DNA of 64,000 nucleotides from Lucinisca nassula (taxonomy: Eukaryota > Mollusca > Bivalvia > Lucinida > Lucinidae): assembly GCA_963580285.1 (NCBI GenBank), contig OY757011.1, positions 205,423,644 to 205,487,643 of the forward strand, given 5' to 3'. Below are positions 1-9,761 of this stretch, piece by piece; within the stretch, counting starts at the first letter, position 1; each line of letters starts with the position of its first letter. The position numbers and the translations under genes were made by a program. Below the pieces are notes generated by a model, which made no database searches, had not been told where the DNA came from, and saw nothing but the letters and a program-made list of their open reading frames with translations.

Positions 1-178
1 CCTTATTCTGTTCCTAGCATTTCTCTTGAAGCTGCCCTGCTGTGAAGATTATATTCCTTTGTCCTTCCTGAATCAACACTGTCTATCTGGTAGAAGGTCT
101 GACTGTTCAAGGTGTTCATTAAATCGATTAAATTGGACTCTTGCAGGGGTCTTTCCAGAACTCGACAACAAGCAAACC
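1..178 (-). pseudogene. LINE reverse transcriptase remnant (5' part at window edge)
   Basis: Read on the minus strand, this stretch aligns with the better copy at 48,787-49,171. Pieces recognisable in different frames are IFTARQLQEKC, a CGFRKDKG-like stretch, and a run matching LARVLLNRLNEHLEQSGLLPE (here LQESNLIDLMNTLNSQTFYQ). These belong to the fingers/palm part of a non-LTR (LINE) reverse transcriptase, which makes cDNA at a nicked target. At least two frameshifts and an internal stop show it is dead. It runs off the left edge, so its full extent is unknown. Clade was not assigned. Confidence 0.7.
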
Positions 179-402
179 GTTTGAAGTAGGGGGGTTTAAA
201 TAGCTATTGCATATATAATAAAATAATAGTTGGCCTGACATTATTGAAAATGACAAATCTAACAACATATAATTTTCCACTGTTTGTGTGTTCCAGTATT
301 GCTGGTGAGACCATTCTTAGCACAATACTGCCTATTGCAGATTCAGCAAGAGTAGTTCGAGGGAGAAAGCACTGCTTGTGATGCCTTACCTCTCTCTCTT
401 TC
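179..402. other. Unassigned AT-rich stretch
   Basis: No open frame, hairpin or repeat relationship to the rest of the window was seen here. It lies between the LINE remnant and the first copy of the 'ggccgaaactagctagt' module. Confidence 0.4.
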
Positions 403-537
403 TCTGAGGGTCACTGATCAGGCCTAATTGGCCGAAACTAGCTAGTCTTGCCCAGAAAACATGTACACTCCATATTTTTCAGTTCTGTGGTGTATTCCTT
501 GCTTCCAAAGGATAAACCTTTTATAGAACATATTTAA
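403..537 (+). repeat. Dispersed 'ggccgaaactagctagt' module, copy 1
   Basis: About 135 bp from 'ctgagggtcactgatcaggc' to 'agaacatatttaa'. It is nearly identical to 664-798 and is related to 9,762-9,962 and 52,388-52,490. The wording resembles the conserved 3' tail of some LINEs and their SINE partners (inference). No TIR was seen. Confidence 0.7.
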
Positions 538-599
538 CTTCACTTCACATTGTGGGTGGGAATGCGTGGCGGCGGTAAAACGTCTCCCTGCCCTACATC

Positions 600-798
600 A
601 TAGTGTAGATTATATTTTCTTGTCCTTTGGGATCATTGTTTCCATTGTGGAATTTTGAAAATATCTGAGGGTCACTGATGAGGCCTAATTGGCCGAAACT
701 AGCTAGTCTGGCCCAGAAAACATGTACACTCAATATTTTTCAGTTCTGTGGTGTATTCCTTGCTTCCAAAGGATAACCCTTTTATAGAACATATTTAA
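600..798 (+). repeat. Dispersed 'ggccgaaactagctagt' module, copy 2 (longer)
   Basis: Same module as 403-537, with about 60 bp more on its left. That left part matches the left part of the copy at 9,762-9,962 ('tttgtcctttgggatcattg' against 'ttttgtccttttggaacatt'). It abuts a PLE copy at 799 without spacer. Confidence 0.7.
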
Positions 799-1031
799 AT
801 CTCTTCTGCAACAAGATTCTATCGGAACCCTAATTTTATGGTGACTTAGTATATAAATAACCGCAATTTCGTAAAAGCATTCTTCGATATAAAAAGATTG
901 GGTACAACATAAATCTTACACGACAGACTCCATGCATGGTAGTTAAACCAATTACGGTTGACCGCTTTGCTTCCCTCCTTAATTGCACGCCGGAGGGTCA
1001 GGCCTCAGATTCTATGACGGTTCCAGCGTAA
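799..1031 (+). pseudogene. Penelope-like element, C-terminal coding remnant
   Basis: After a frame-broken start (KSLLQQ...), an uninterrupted frame runs from 867 to a TAA at 1,029-1,031, 54 codons. It begins FRKSILRYKKIGYNIN and ends NCTPEGQASDSMTVPA. The same C-terminus occurs in the longer PLE copy at 49,768-50,075 (minus) and in two more copies. In such proteins it lies downstream of the reverse transcriptase; its own function is not known to me. The copy is 5'-truncated: no RT palm motifs remain upstream. Calling the family Penelope-like rests on the RT style of the longer copy. Confidence 0.7.
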
Positions 1032-1600
1032 AGGCTTATTGAGAATTAGAGAGATCTAATTCAAGGTAATGTTGGTTGGTGCCTGAAGCTGTATCTCTGG
1101 TCGGGCCCATCGGAGTCTAACTGTTGGTTTTCTTTTGCTTCAGCATTTTAGTGGTTTCTTGGTGTCGAGTCCTCACCGTTGTTTCATCTCTGTGGTTGTT
1201 TGATTATTTGTGTTCACGGAGATGCTGCACTGATGAGTTAGGAGGCCTTCATGCGGACTGAACAAATTATTTGCCTAGATCGCGACGGAAGTAAAGGCGA
1301 GGATTGTGGCCACGTAAAATCGATTAAAGCCCCCCCCCCCCCCCCCCAACACACACACCCAGTGGAATTCGTTTCCGCTTAATTATTGTTATGGTTTGTC
1401 TTTGGGTGTTTGTGTCGCTTATATTATTTTATTTTGGATAGCCTATTGGCCATTTTGTGGGAAAGTAACTGTCCTTTTGGCTTTTCCATTATGTATGTTG
1501 TTTCATGTTTGTGTATCTTTCCCTTTGCTGTCTCTGATGGGAGCTGTGGGTTGATTGTATCGGTTCCTGATCATTGCCTCCACTTCTATTTCATTTCTAC
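1032..1600 (+). repeat. PLE 3' UTR (reference long tail)
   Basis: Non-coding tail directly downstream of the PLE stop codon. It contains the marker strings 'cggagtctaactgttggttt', 'gaggccttcatgcggactga', 'ggccacgtaaaatcgatt' and the terminal 'gattgcctccacttctattt'. A C17-type homopolymer sits near 1,330-1,347. About thirty partial copies of this tail occur in the window in both orientations, which is why the 'cggagtctaac ... cacttctatttt' repeat is so common here. Confidence 0.75.
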
Positions 1601-1854
1601 ACATGGTGTACTCGAAGTCCAGCCTGGACTGTCTTACATATATTCGAATATGCAGTTTTGTCAGATATTGAGCTGGTATCACATAGGCTGCCTTATGCTT
1701 TTGGTGTTTCTATTCTATCTTTGTCATGTTTGTTGTTTCTTGGAAGATATTAGTCCTAGGGAACCGATTACTGATGATTGAACAGTGTCTCTGAAGACTG
1801 CTTAGTTCTCATTTTGATCCAGAGTTCCAGAGCATCATAACGGCTATAGATATT
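1601..1854. other. Unassigned stretch
   Basis: Nothing recognised. An open frame passes through from 1,386, but its first half is PLE 3' UTR, so it is not supported as a gene. Confidence 0.4.
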
Positions 1855-2073
1855 ATTGGTATAGTTCGAACAAATTGACCTGATTCGCCGTCTCCCGAAA
1901 ATGGCGATATTGTTATTCAACACATAGAGTTCGGTAAATGGTTCGCAATTCACGTGATATCGAAACTTCACGAGAAGTTTACGAAAGCCGGCGTATTAGG
2001 CGATAACATTGGCAAATTTATTCCATGCATAAAGGTTAGTCTCAGGTCAAATTGTTCGAACTATATCATTGGT
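1855..2073. mobile_element. Small inverted-repeat element (MITE-like)
   Basis: The left arm 'ttggtatagttcgaacaaat' recurs inverted at about 2,047-2,073 ('caaattgttcgaactatatc'), giving arms of about 28 bp with a couple of mismatches around about 160 bp of interior. No transposase. It is the only copy seen here. Confidence 0.55.
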
Positions 2074-2148
2074 GAATGCTCGCTTTTTGCTGCCAACGTC
2101 ACCGTATTAAAACTTCACAAGCAAAAAGCGAACAGGATAGTTTCTTCC

Positions 2149-2470
2149 CAATTACGAAAATAGGCCTATACAAATACATTGTAAATTTTATCGCCTAAAA
2201 AATTAAAATTTGTGTTATGTTTTCTTATTTCTGCTCAAAATATAGATTGCGGGTACTCGTTAGAACAGCGTCGATGAGGCGGTTTTAACGAGTACCCACA
2301 ATCAATATTTTTAGCAGAAATAAGAAAAAAATCGAGGCGGTTCTAACGAGTACCCGCAATCTATATTTTGAGCAGAAATGAGAAAAAAGGTTTGTCCCTG
2401 TAAACCCTAGTGTTACTGTATAAAAGAGGCGTTTAAGAGGGCCAAATTATGTAGGCGTGTTTTTGTGATG
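2149..2470. mobile_element. Fold-back element, type B, with duplicated right half
   Basis: Outer ends 'caattacgaaaataggccta' and 'gtaggcgtgtttttgtgatg' are imperfect inverted repeats. The centre carries the family palindrome 'gggtactcgttagaac...gttttaacgagtaccc'. The right half ('aggcggttctaacgagtacc' to 'agcagaaat') is repeated once more at about 2,335-2,385, so the copy has one and a half hairpins. No coding capacity. Confidence 0.75.
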
Positions 2471-2785
2471 TATATTTATCATATGACGTCGCGTCTGAGA
2501 GTGTAGATGCGTCTCGTAACGTTACATGTACGACGTCTTTAACGACGTCGCGTTTACTAACGGCGGAATATTGACATTTTTGTAAACAATCGTGAATAAA
2601 TTGCGTTTTAAATGTCATATGATAAATAGAATCTTGCACTCGTGCTCATATATTACTGTATTTATTAAACTCGTTGAGGAAAAATGTTATAATGCTCGGC
2701 AAAGCCTCGCATTTTATCCCTTTTCCTCAACTCGTTTAAAAAATTCAATAATACTTGAGCACTCATGTAAGATCCTCTATGTAAG
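2466..2785. mobile_element. MITE-like element K ('tcatatga' family), uninterrupted copy
   Basis: Starts near 'tatttatcatatgacgtcgc' and carries 'gtcatatgataaatagaatc' inverted at about 2,611. It ends with a palindrome 'ttattaaactcgttgaggaa ... cctcaactcgttt' around 'aatgctcggcaaagcctcgc'. A second, interrupted copy lies at 6,391-7,613. Confidence 0.65.
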
Positions 2786-2794
2786 AGTACATTC

Positions 2795-2960
2795 ATGCGA
2801 AGACAAACAATTACAGTTATAAAACAAAACAGAAACACCGCCTTCGAATGGTCAGTGCAAGTACTGGGGCTAGGCGGGATGGGTTTATATCAAATTTACA
2901 TGGCAACAATCCTCGCGTTTGGTTCTGACGTGGCTAAGACAAATATTACTCATCGTCCGC
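2795..2960 (-). repeat. Diverged PLE 3'-UTR fragment
   Basis: Reverse-orientation tail: 'gaaacaccgccttcgaatgg' and 'catggcaacaatcctcgcg' match the PLE UTR strings 'agaaccgccttggaacgg' and 'cgtggccacaatcctcgcc'. Confidence 0.6.
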
Positions 2961-3710
2961 GAAAAGGTTTTCAAACTAATCAGTGTACTATCCCAACATA
3001 AAACTCAAATGAATAAGAGATTAAACAACGACGGGAACCTGACCGGATGGAATGACTGAAATGCTGAGTCTAACCAAAAAAAAAAAAAAAAAATGGACTA
3101 GGGTGGAAGCAAGGAACAAACACATAACTGAAAATTGTAGAGTGTACATATTTTGGGAGTGGGGGTGGACGGGTGGGGCAAGATTGCGTAGTTTCGACCA
3201 ATTAAGCATCATATGTGACCCTTAAATATTTTCAAAATCACGCAATATAGAATCAAGGAACCAATGATTCCAAAGTATTAGAAAACATTACACTCTATGT
3301 CAAAAGGCAGGATACAAGGAATTTTGATGCTGATGTTCGTCAGCTTTAACAGAATTACCTACGACAAAAAGGACGCAATTTCAATTCATTGAGCGGTATC
3401 GTTATCGTAAACTTTATGCTATTGTTATTTTTATAATTTCTTTTACCTTCGTAAAAGCCAATCCAAAAGTATTTATATCAGAATAAGGAAAACTGATATA
3501 TCATGTTGATCCGTTAGGAGTAGCTTTAAACACCATTACATGCCATGATTTATGAAGTAACTTCGATTATTGTTCATCCAAAATCCTTTATTGTGCCCAT
3601 CGGAATACCAACTTGTCTATATAATTTATATAACTGAATTTTAAAGCACATATATCGAATGAAAATGAAGGGTTGTGTGTACGTATTAAACTCCACCAAA
3701 AACAAACAAA
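2961..3710. other. Unassigned stretch with A-tract
   Basis: An A-homopolymer at about 3,076-3,093 is the only simple feature. No related copy elsewhere in the window and no convincing open frame were seen. Confidence 0.4.
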
Positions 3711-4006
3711 TGTCACAGGGTATAGGTATATAGCACACTTGTACTGCCTTGCGGTACAAGCCGGCTTTTATAGCGACGTGGTAGAGTGTTTGCTTACCAA
3801 TCCGGCGGCCCGGGTACGATCCCCGGCCGGGTAAAGGTGATAGGTTTTTTTTTCACCTGTTACATTTGGCGCCCAACGTGGGGCCCATATGTGCATTTAA
3901 ACTCCTTGAGTATCATTTCACGTGAGTAAGTGTTTGCTTACCGATCCGGCGGCCCGGGTTCGATCCCCGGCCGGGTAAAGGTGATAGGATTTTTTCACCT
4001 GTTACA
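3711..4006 (+). mobile_element. Putative miniature LTR element with tRNA-like LTR and tRNA-Lys primer-binding site
   Basis: Three parts are visible. (1) A candidate LTR from 'tgtcacagg' (3,711) to 'cacctgttaca' (3,864), about 154 bp, with TG...CA ends; the ends are inverted repeats at 8 of 9 positions. It contains a tRNA-like segment with an A-box-like 'agcgacgtggtagagtg' and a B-box-like 'gggtacgatcccc' (3,812-3,824). (2) At 3,867-3,884 stands TGGCGCCCAACGTGGGGC, the 18-nt complement of the tRNA-Lys(CUU) 3' end, two bases after the LTR end, where a primer-binding site belongs. (3) From 3,929 to 4,006 the tRNA-like half and 'cacctgttaca' recur as a direct repeat, with a perfect B box (3,956-3,968). 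Only 64 bp separate the repeats. The second LTR lacks its 5' part. A SINE landing beside an old LTR is the main alternative. Confidence 0.5.
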
Positions 4007-4010
4007 CAAA

Positions 4011-4214
4011 CATCACGAAAACATACCTTTATAATTTTAATCCCCTTGAACCCCACTTTTAAATAGAAAAACTGATGTTTACATGGGTTAACCTTACTTT
4101 TCTTATTAAATTTTCTGCTACAAACTAAGAAAAATATCACAATTTTTCAGAGTAAACTTTTCATATTTTCGGCGGCAAAATTACAATGTATTTGTATAGG
4201 CATGTTTTCGTAAT
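4011..4214. mobile_element. Fold-back element, type B, centre lost
   Basis: TIR ends 'catcacgaaaacataccttt' and 'tataggcatgttttcgtaatg'. The inner arms ('ttttcttatt', 'aagaaaaatatcacaattt') are present, but the central 'cgttagaaccgcc' palindrome is absent. It abuts the LTR-like end at 4,006. Confidence 0.7.
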
Positions 4215-4257
4215 GAAACAAACCTCCGAGATACATCGTGTGAAAACACCAGTGTAA

Positions 4258-4538
4258 TGATTACGATAACAAACCCGTGCGATATAGTGCATTTTTTTCA
4301 CATCTCCAAAATGGCTACTTTTCTGACGAAAATCGATGATATTTTCCTTATTTATAAAGCAAACATAGGTTGTGTGTGCTCGTTAGAACCGCCTCATTGA
4401 GGCGGTTCTAACGAGTACCCACAACCTATGACTAGGAGCAAAAATAAGGAAAATAATGTAGACCCCGTAAACCCCTGTTTTCTCTATATAAAGTGGGGTG
4501 TAAGGGGGTGTTCGTTTCACGGACTTGTTAGCGTGATG
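4258..4538. mobile_element. Fold-back element, type C
   Basis: Ends 'gattacgataacaaacccgt' and 'acggacttgttagcgtgatg' are imperfect TIRs. The centre holds the palindrome 'gctcgttagaaccgcctc/gaggcggttctaacgag'. Type C shares the core and inner arms with type B but has different outer arms. Confidence 0.75.
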
Positions 4539-4568
4539 TGAAGACCCTTATAAACGCCGGTTTGAATA

Positions 4569-4695
4569 GTAAAATTGTTTACATAGCCTAAATAGTTTAC
4601 ATAGCCTAAATAAGCCTAAATAGTTTACATAGCCTAAATAGTTTACGTTAACCTAAATAGTTTACATAGCCTAAATAGTTTACATAGCCTATTTT
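4569..4695. repeat. 18-bp minisatellite
   Basis: About seven units of 'gtttacatagcctaaata' with small variants and one shortened unit. Confidence 0.85.
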
Positions 4696-4740
4696 GCTTA
4701 ATTCTTGTTTAAAACATACAATTTGGCTATGTGTTAAACT

Positions 4741-5154
4741 GAAGTGAAGGCATTGATCAGGAATCGATACAATTAATTCTCAGCTCCCGTCAAAGACACC
4801 AAATGGAAAGAGACACAAACATGAAACAACTAGACCCTAATGGAAACATCAATAGCGGAAAGCCAAAATGACACAAAATAGCCAATAGGCTATCCAAAAC
4901 AAAATAATATAAGCGATACACACACTCAAAGACAAGCCATAACAAAAATAAACCATGCCAGAAGATCCGCCTTGGAACAGTCAGTGATACCAATTCCACT
5001 GTGGGGCTTAAATCGATTTTATGTTGCCACAATCCTCGTCCTTACGTCCGCCGCGATGTAGACAAATAAATTGTTCAGTCCGCATGAAGACTTCTTAACT
5101 GATGAGCGCACCATCTCCGTGATCACAAAATCAAAACAACCACAGAGATGAGGT
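4741..5154 (-). repeat. 5'-truncated PLE 3' UTR
   Basis: Reverse-orientation tail from 'gaagtgaaggcattgatcag' to 'ccacagagatgagg', with the markers 'agccaaaatgacac', 'tgttgccacaatcctcgtcc' and 'cagtccgcatgaagactt'. Confidence 0.8.
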
Positions 5155-5185
5155 TCATTTAGGTCTTCGCTTGCCTGTGAGAATT

Positions 5186-5466
5186 CATAAAGAAAACATG
5201 CCTATACAAATGCATTGTAAATTTTACCACAAAAAAAATGGAAATTTTCAGATGAAAAATTGTGACATTTTTCTTATTTTTGCTCAAAACATAGATTGTG
5301 GATACTCGTTAGAACCAGTACCCACAATCTGTGTGTTTGAGCAGGAATAAGAAAAATTATGTATGTCCCGCAAACGCCGGTTTTTCTATATGAATGACGG
5401 TTTAAGGTAGGGGTGTGTGTGGAGGGGGGGGGGGGGGGCAAAATTATATAGGCATGTTTTCGTCAT
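5186..5466. mobile_element. Fold-back element, type B
   Basis: Ends 'cataaagaaaacatgcctat' and 'ataggcatgttttcgtcatg'. The centre is eroded to 'actcgttagaaccagtaccc', one arm mostly lost. A G-homopolymer lies at about 5,426-5,438. Confidence 0.7.
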
Positions 5467-6385
5467 GTGTGGTGCACCGGATAACTTGTTTTACTGTACA
5501 TTGCTGCTTTTTTTGTGGTGCATCTCATCGCGTTACTTTTTTTATGCGACGTCATTTATATCTGTTGTTTATAACACCCTAAAGAAGTCGTTATTTTAAT
5601 ACATGATAAATTATTTCGCGTTGGTTTACTATACAAACCAATGTAAGAATATGTTATATATACAGAGGATCTTGGTTGCCAGGTTATTAAAACAAATTCA
5701 TGAAACAATACTTCTGCGGAAGTGCTACACATAAAACGACTACGAATATAAGATCGTTTATCATATAACTAGTATTTACGGTATGATTTCTCAACATAAC
5801 CTTGTTTCGGACGGTACAAAGACTTTTCACCACAGTATCATATATTATATAACGTTTATTCAAACCATGTGTGTGACGACGTTATACATGTTTAACTTCG
5901 AATAAAATCTTGCTAAGCAGAAACACATCATTCTATAATGACTTTGTCTTAATAAGGCCCAATGTAGCCCGCATTGTTGATACTTATTTATATAGAACGC
6001 TAGTATTTAAAGCTTCCATCGGCGTAGGCTTTGTCATTCCTATTAAGAAACCTCAACTATAGCTGATAAGAATGTGCATTTCGCGCAATAATAAAACCAA
6101 TTTTGTTATGATGCCATAAGGGACCAAAGGAAAGAGCACACCGATTGATTGACACACAATCGTAAACAATCAGACACAAAATCAAATATCGCATTAAGCC
6201 AGCAATTCACCATAATGCCTTGCTATTTGGTATTTTCAACAATTGGAAATTTAATTGGTGGAAATTCTTTGCAAATTCTATGACAAAAAGTGTTAAACGA
6301 CTGATACTTTACTGCAACACCGACGCCCAATCATAGCATATCATATCAAATGTAAAAAGGAAAATGTTTGAATTCATTGATGCTA
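5467..6385. other. Unassigned AT-rich stretch
   Basis: Nothing recognised on either strand. No long frame and no repeat of other parts of the window. Confidence 0.4.
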
Positions 6386-6390
6386 GATAA

Positions 6391-7613
6391 ATGTATTTAT
6401 CATATGACGTCTCGTCTGAGAGTGTAATAACGCCATGTAATAAATATAGATTATTCATTCTCCTAGTTGAAATATGGGATTTATAAACCGAGGGAGGTAA
6501 AACAATCCGATAAAGAAACGAGTGCGAAGCACGAGTTTCTTTAACGGATTGTTTTACCTCCCGAGGTTTATAAATCCCATATTTCAAATAGGAGAAATGT
6601 ATAATCTGTATATTACATGCACTTCCATAGACTTTTAGGAGAGTTTGGATCTTGAATTTTGGATCTGAATGCCCGTTCAGTTGACTGTTTACAGCCCATG
6701 TAAACGGTTCAATCAGCGAAGTGTTACAGGATCTGGGTGGAAGAACAACTGGATGGGCGCCATTTTGAAAGCGCTTTCTACAGTTTTGAACAAAAATAGA
6801 AGAAACAAAGTGTTTCAGTGATAAAACAAGTAAAACGGTAGATTAAATAAAGCAAAACTTACATCCTAATCAATGGTCATATCCATGTTTTCTTTTGTTT
6901 CAGCGTTGCATCCGACTCAAAAGTCACGCATTCTGAACGTCTGTTGATATTTCTTAGACGCCATTACAATGACGTCATGAATAACGTCGCCGTGATTGAA
7001 ACTTTCCCGCGTTTAAATAGAACAATTTCACTGCAAAGCGGTATCTCGTATCTTGTATATAAAGTAGTTCCAGCTGAAGGGATTTATTTCCCCGGCTAAG
7101 AGGAAATATTTCTTCTTAGCAAAAAGGAAAATACCAAGTTTATGTCTGGTAGAAATCATGGTATTTCTCTGTAATGCATGTAATATAGTCGATAATCCAC
7201 TAGTGGATTAAATATGTAAATAAGCTTGATACGTCCCGTAATGTTACATGTACGACGTCCTTAATGGCGTCGCGTTTACTGATGGCGGAATATTGACATT
7301 TTTGTTAAACAATCATGAATAAAATGCGTTTTAAATGTCATATGATAAATAGAATCTTGCATTCGTGCTCATGTATCATTGAATTTATTAAACTCGTTGA
7401 AGAAAAGGGATAAAATGCTCGGCAAAGCCTCGCATTTCATTCCTTTTCCTCAACTCGTTTAATAAATTCAATTATACATGAGCACTCATGTAGTATTGAA
7501 TCTATTAAACTTGTTGAGGAAAAGGGATAAAATGCTCGGTAAAACCTCGCATTTTATCCGTTTTCCTCAACTCGTTTAATAAATTCAATAATACATGAGC
7601 ACTCATGTAAGAT
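6391..7613. mobile_element. MITE-like element K, interrupted by a 0.8-kb insertion
   Basis: Left part 6,391-6,426 ('tgtatttatcatatgacgtc...gagagtgta') and right part 7,228-7,613 ('gatacgtcccgtaatgttac...') join to match the copy at 2,466-2,785. The terminal palindrome around 'atgctcgg(c/t)aaa(g/a)cctcgcatt' is duplicated in tandem here (7,385-7,490 and 7,495-7,605). Confidence 0.65.
6427..7227. mobile_element. Insertion inside element K, carrying a long hairpin
   Basis: About 800 bp absent from the copy of K at 2,466. It contains a near-perfect palindrome at 6,459-6,594 with arms 'tgaaatatgggatttataaa' and 'tttataaatcccatatttca' extending through 'gaggtaaaacaatccg'. The rest is unrecognised; no transposase. 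Confidence 0.55.
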
Positions 7614-7629
7614 ACTCTGTGAAGAGAAT

Positions 7630-8236
7630 TGAAGATGATCAGAGAATGAGACTCAAGGATCACGCACATCAATACAGAGAGCCAAAAATGGAACTCGATA
7701 AAAAGATGTGTTTTACATACTTTATTTTTCCACCATGCTTAGCGTCTAATGTAGCGTTAGAATCTGTATTGGTCTCATGATGAGCTATCATTTTCGGAGA
7801 TTGCTCTTTTCACTTCCGTGATAATTGTGTTAGACCATGTCAACAGGGGTTTAGAAAAGCAAATTTGCCATTATCTTTTCTTCAGTTTCAGATCAAATTC
7901 TTCATCGCAGAATAGTTGTCGTTCATTCACAGATTCCCTTTCATACAATGTCTACAAAGATTGGGACTTCGAAAATAACCCGCGTAATTAAAACCTCCCA
8001 TTGGCAAAGAGTGTAGTCCCAAATGAGTCATAGATCACGGCGGGTGAGCAGGGTCTACGTTGTTTATTTAGAATATAATGCAATTTCAAAACACAACAAA
8101 TGCAGCTCATCATTCTCCTGTTGTTGCTTTTTTTTCAATCGGAGCTGTTCAAAGCTTAATACTGACAGATTATATTTGTTATATATGGTCAACAGAGCAC
8201 ATGTCATATTTTATTAAAAGCTTCATAAGGATCATA
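7630..8236. other. Unassigned stretch
   Basis: Nothing recognised. Short frames only, without a known domain. Confidence 0.4.
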
Positions 8237-8474
8237 TGGGCCCCGTCAAGCGATTTTGGTACTTATAGCCTATGCGAGCAGCGAAGGTTCAGGCGAGCCT
8301 GCGCATCCGCGCAGTCTCGCCAGAACCTTCGCTGCTCGCTCATACAAGCAGTGAATCAAGAGGAACATTCAGACAAAAAGCCATATCCCTGGCCCCTCTG
8401 AATGGCTGGGCATGCGCAGTTAAAACTTGTCATGACGGAATGCTCGAAGACCTAAATTCGCTTGGCCGGGCTCA
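8237..8474. mobile_element. MITE family E, copy 1
   Basis: About 238 bp with imperfect 26-bp TIRs: 'tgggccccgtcaagcgattt' against the inverse of 'aaattcgcttggccgggctca'. It also has an internal hairpin from 'gagcagcgaaggttcaggcg' to 'ccagaaccttcgctgctc'. A second copy in the same orientation is at 61,498-61,728, about 90 percent similar by eye. No coding capacity. Confidence 0.75.
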
Positions 8475-8602
8475 TTTATTATATAAGTAAAAAAACCTGT
8501 GCTAAGACTTGTGGACCGTCCAACAGTTGTCTTTCGGAAGTCCCCAAGATGGTCTTTTACCCCCCCCCCCCCACTCCCCACCCAGTACTTCAGTTAAATA
8601 AA

Positions 8603-8727
8603 ACCAGGGGTCGCAGGTTCGATCCCGGGCTTCTCCAGACTTTCGGATGAGTCTTTAAACCGAGGTCCCGTCTCCGTATGACCTTAGCTGTTGGTGGGAC
8701 GTAAAACTGAACCACTCACTCACTCAC
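8603..8727 (+). mobile_element. 5'-truncated tRNA-headed SINE (family 2) with 13-bp target duplication
   Basis: Keeps the B box ('caggttcgatcccgg') and body and ends in an (ACTC)n tail. It is flanked by the perfect 13-bp direct repeat TCAGTTAAATAAA (8,590-8,602 and 8,728-8,740). The longer relative is at 58,327-58,492 on the other strand. A C-tract precedes it at about 8,560-8,574. Confidence 0.85.
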
Positions 8728-8740
8728 TCAGTTAAATAAA

Positions 8741-8949
8741 GCAAATTGTTCTGATACCGAGACCCCGTTTTTGGATTTACATCTATCTATTGTAGATTGG
8801 CTTGTTTCCCACAAATTACTTGCAGTATCCTTAACGCCATAAGAACGCGATTAACCATTAGGCATCCAGATCAACTAATGGATCACGTCCTTGAAGTTTA
8901 TGCGCGTACTTGAAATGAAATAGGGTGCGATATGCAGTATGCTTTGTCA
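8741..8949. other. Unassigned stretch
   Basis: Nothing recognised between the SINE and the LINE remnant. Confidence 0.35.
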
Positions 8950-9263
8950 AGTGTTGTGACCACTGATGATGAAGTCATTGCCAGGATTTCAAAAGCTAAT
9001 GAAGCATTCGTCCGACTTCGCGATAGTGTTTGGTATCGAAATGAAATCAAGCTTTACACAAAGTTGTAAGTCTACAGAGCCGTGGTGCTGCCAGCACTAT
9101 TCTAGCAAGGCAGGAATTCAGACAAAGACGTCCCGAATAGGACAGGGATGCAGAATCTACATATTCGTTTGAAACTGGCACAGTTATGATGGACATGCCA
9201 TGTTACCAGTATGCCTGAGGAACGTTTGCCAATGAAAATCCTCCTTGGAGATCTAGAAATCGG
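8950..9263 (+). pseudogene. LINE reverse transcriptase C-terminal remnant, left part
   Basis: Broken frames read [34 protein letters not shown], and then LKLAQL and HVTSMPEERLPMKIL. All align in order with the better copy at 53,125-54,030. The segment coding for the [14 protein letters not shown] stretch is missing, so this is an internally deleted copy with several stops. It continues at 9,545 after a fold-back insertion. Confidence 0.8.
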
Positions 9264-9544
9264 CATTACGATAACACACCCGTTCGATATAGTGAATTTT
9301 TCACATCTCCAAAAGGGCTACTTTTCTGATGAAAATCTGTGAGATTTTTCTTATTTATACAGCAAACATAGATTGTGGGTGCTCGTTAGAACCGCCCCAT
9401 TGAGGCGGTTCTAACGAGTCCCCACAACCTATGTATTGAAGTAAAAACAAAGAAAAATAATTATTACCCCCGTAAACCCCAGTTTTCTCTATATATAGTG
9501 GGGTGTAAGGGGGTGTTCATTTCACGGACGTGTTCACGGGATGG
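9264..9544. mobile_element. Fold-back element, type C, inserted in the LINE
   Basis: Runs from 'cattacgataacacacccgt' to 'acggacgtgttcacgggatg', with the complete core palindrome 'ctcgttagaaccgcc...ggcggttctaacgag'. The flanking LINE sequence is continuous when this piece is removed (compare 54,020-54,060). Confidence 0.85.
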
Positions 9545-9745
9545 CAAACGTTCCTATGGTGGTCAGAGGATGTGATTCGACACCCTCAAACACCCTCAAA
9601 GCCTCATTCAAGGACTTCAGCATACCAACATTGTCATGGGAACAAATTGCATGGAAACACAGCAATCGGGCAAGGCCTCATCATAAGGGGTGAATGAATA
9701 TGAGGCAAGAAAATCAGCGAAGCCGAGCAGAATCATGCTCAGTCC
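9545..9745 (+). pseudogene. LINE reverse transcriptase C-terminal remnant, right part
   Basis: After the insertion, reading resumes with 'ctcaaagcctcattcaaggacttcagcat' (frame KASFKDFSI), then WEQIA and a degraded 'gaatatgaggcaagaaaatcagcgaagc' (YEAKRISEA type). It matches 37,270-37,390 and 54,060-54,200. A short 'acaccctcaaa' duplication is present at 9,580-9,600. Confidence 0.8.
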
Positions 9746-9761
9746 CCCTGCCTTTCAGCAT

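Noticed and set aside
1386..1781. 131-codon protein gene
   Set aside because: The first 70 codons are PLE 3' UTR, which occurs in about thirty places with stops in this frame.
3774..3847. Functional tRNA gene
   Set aside because: A and B boxes are present, but the acceptor stem does not pair well and the segment is embedded in an LTR-like repeat, duplicated in part at 3,929.
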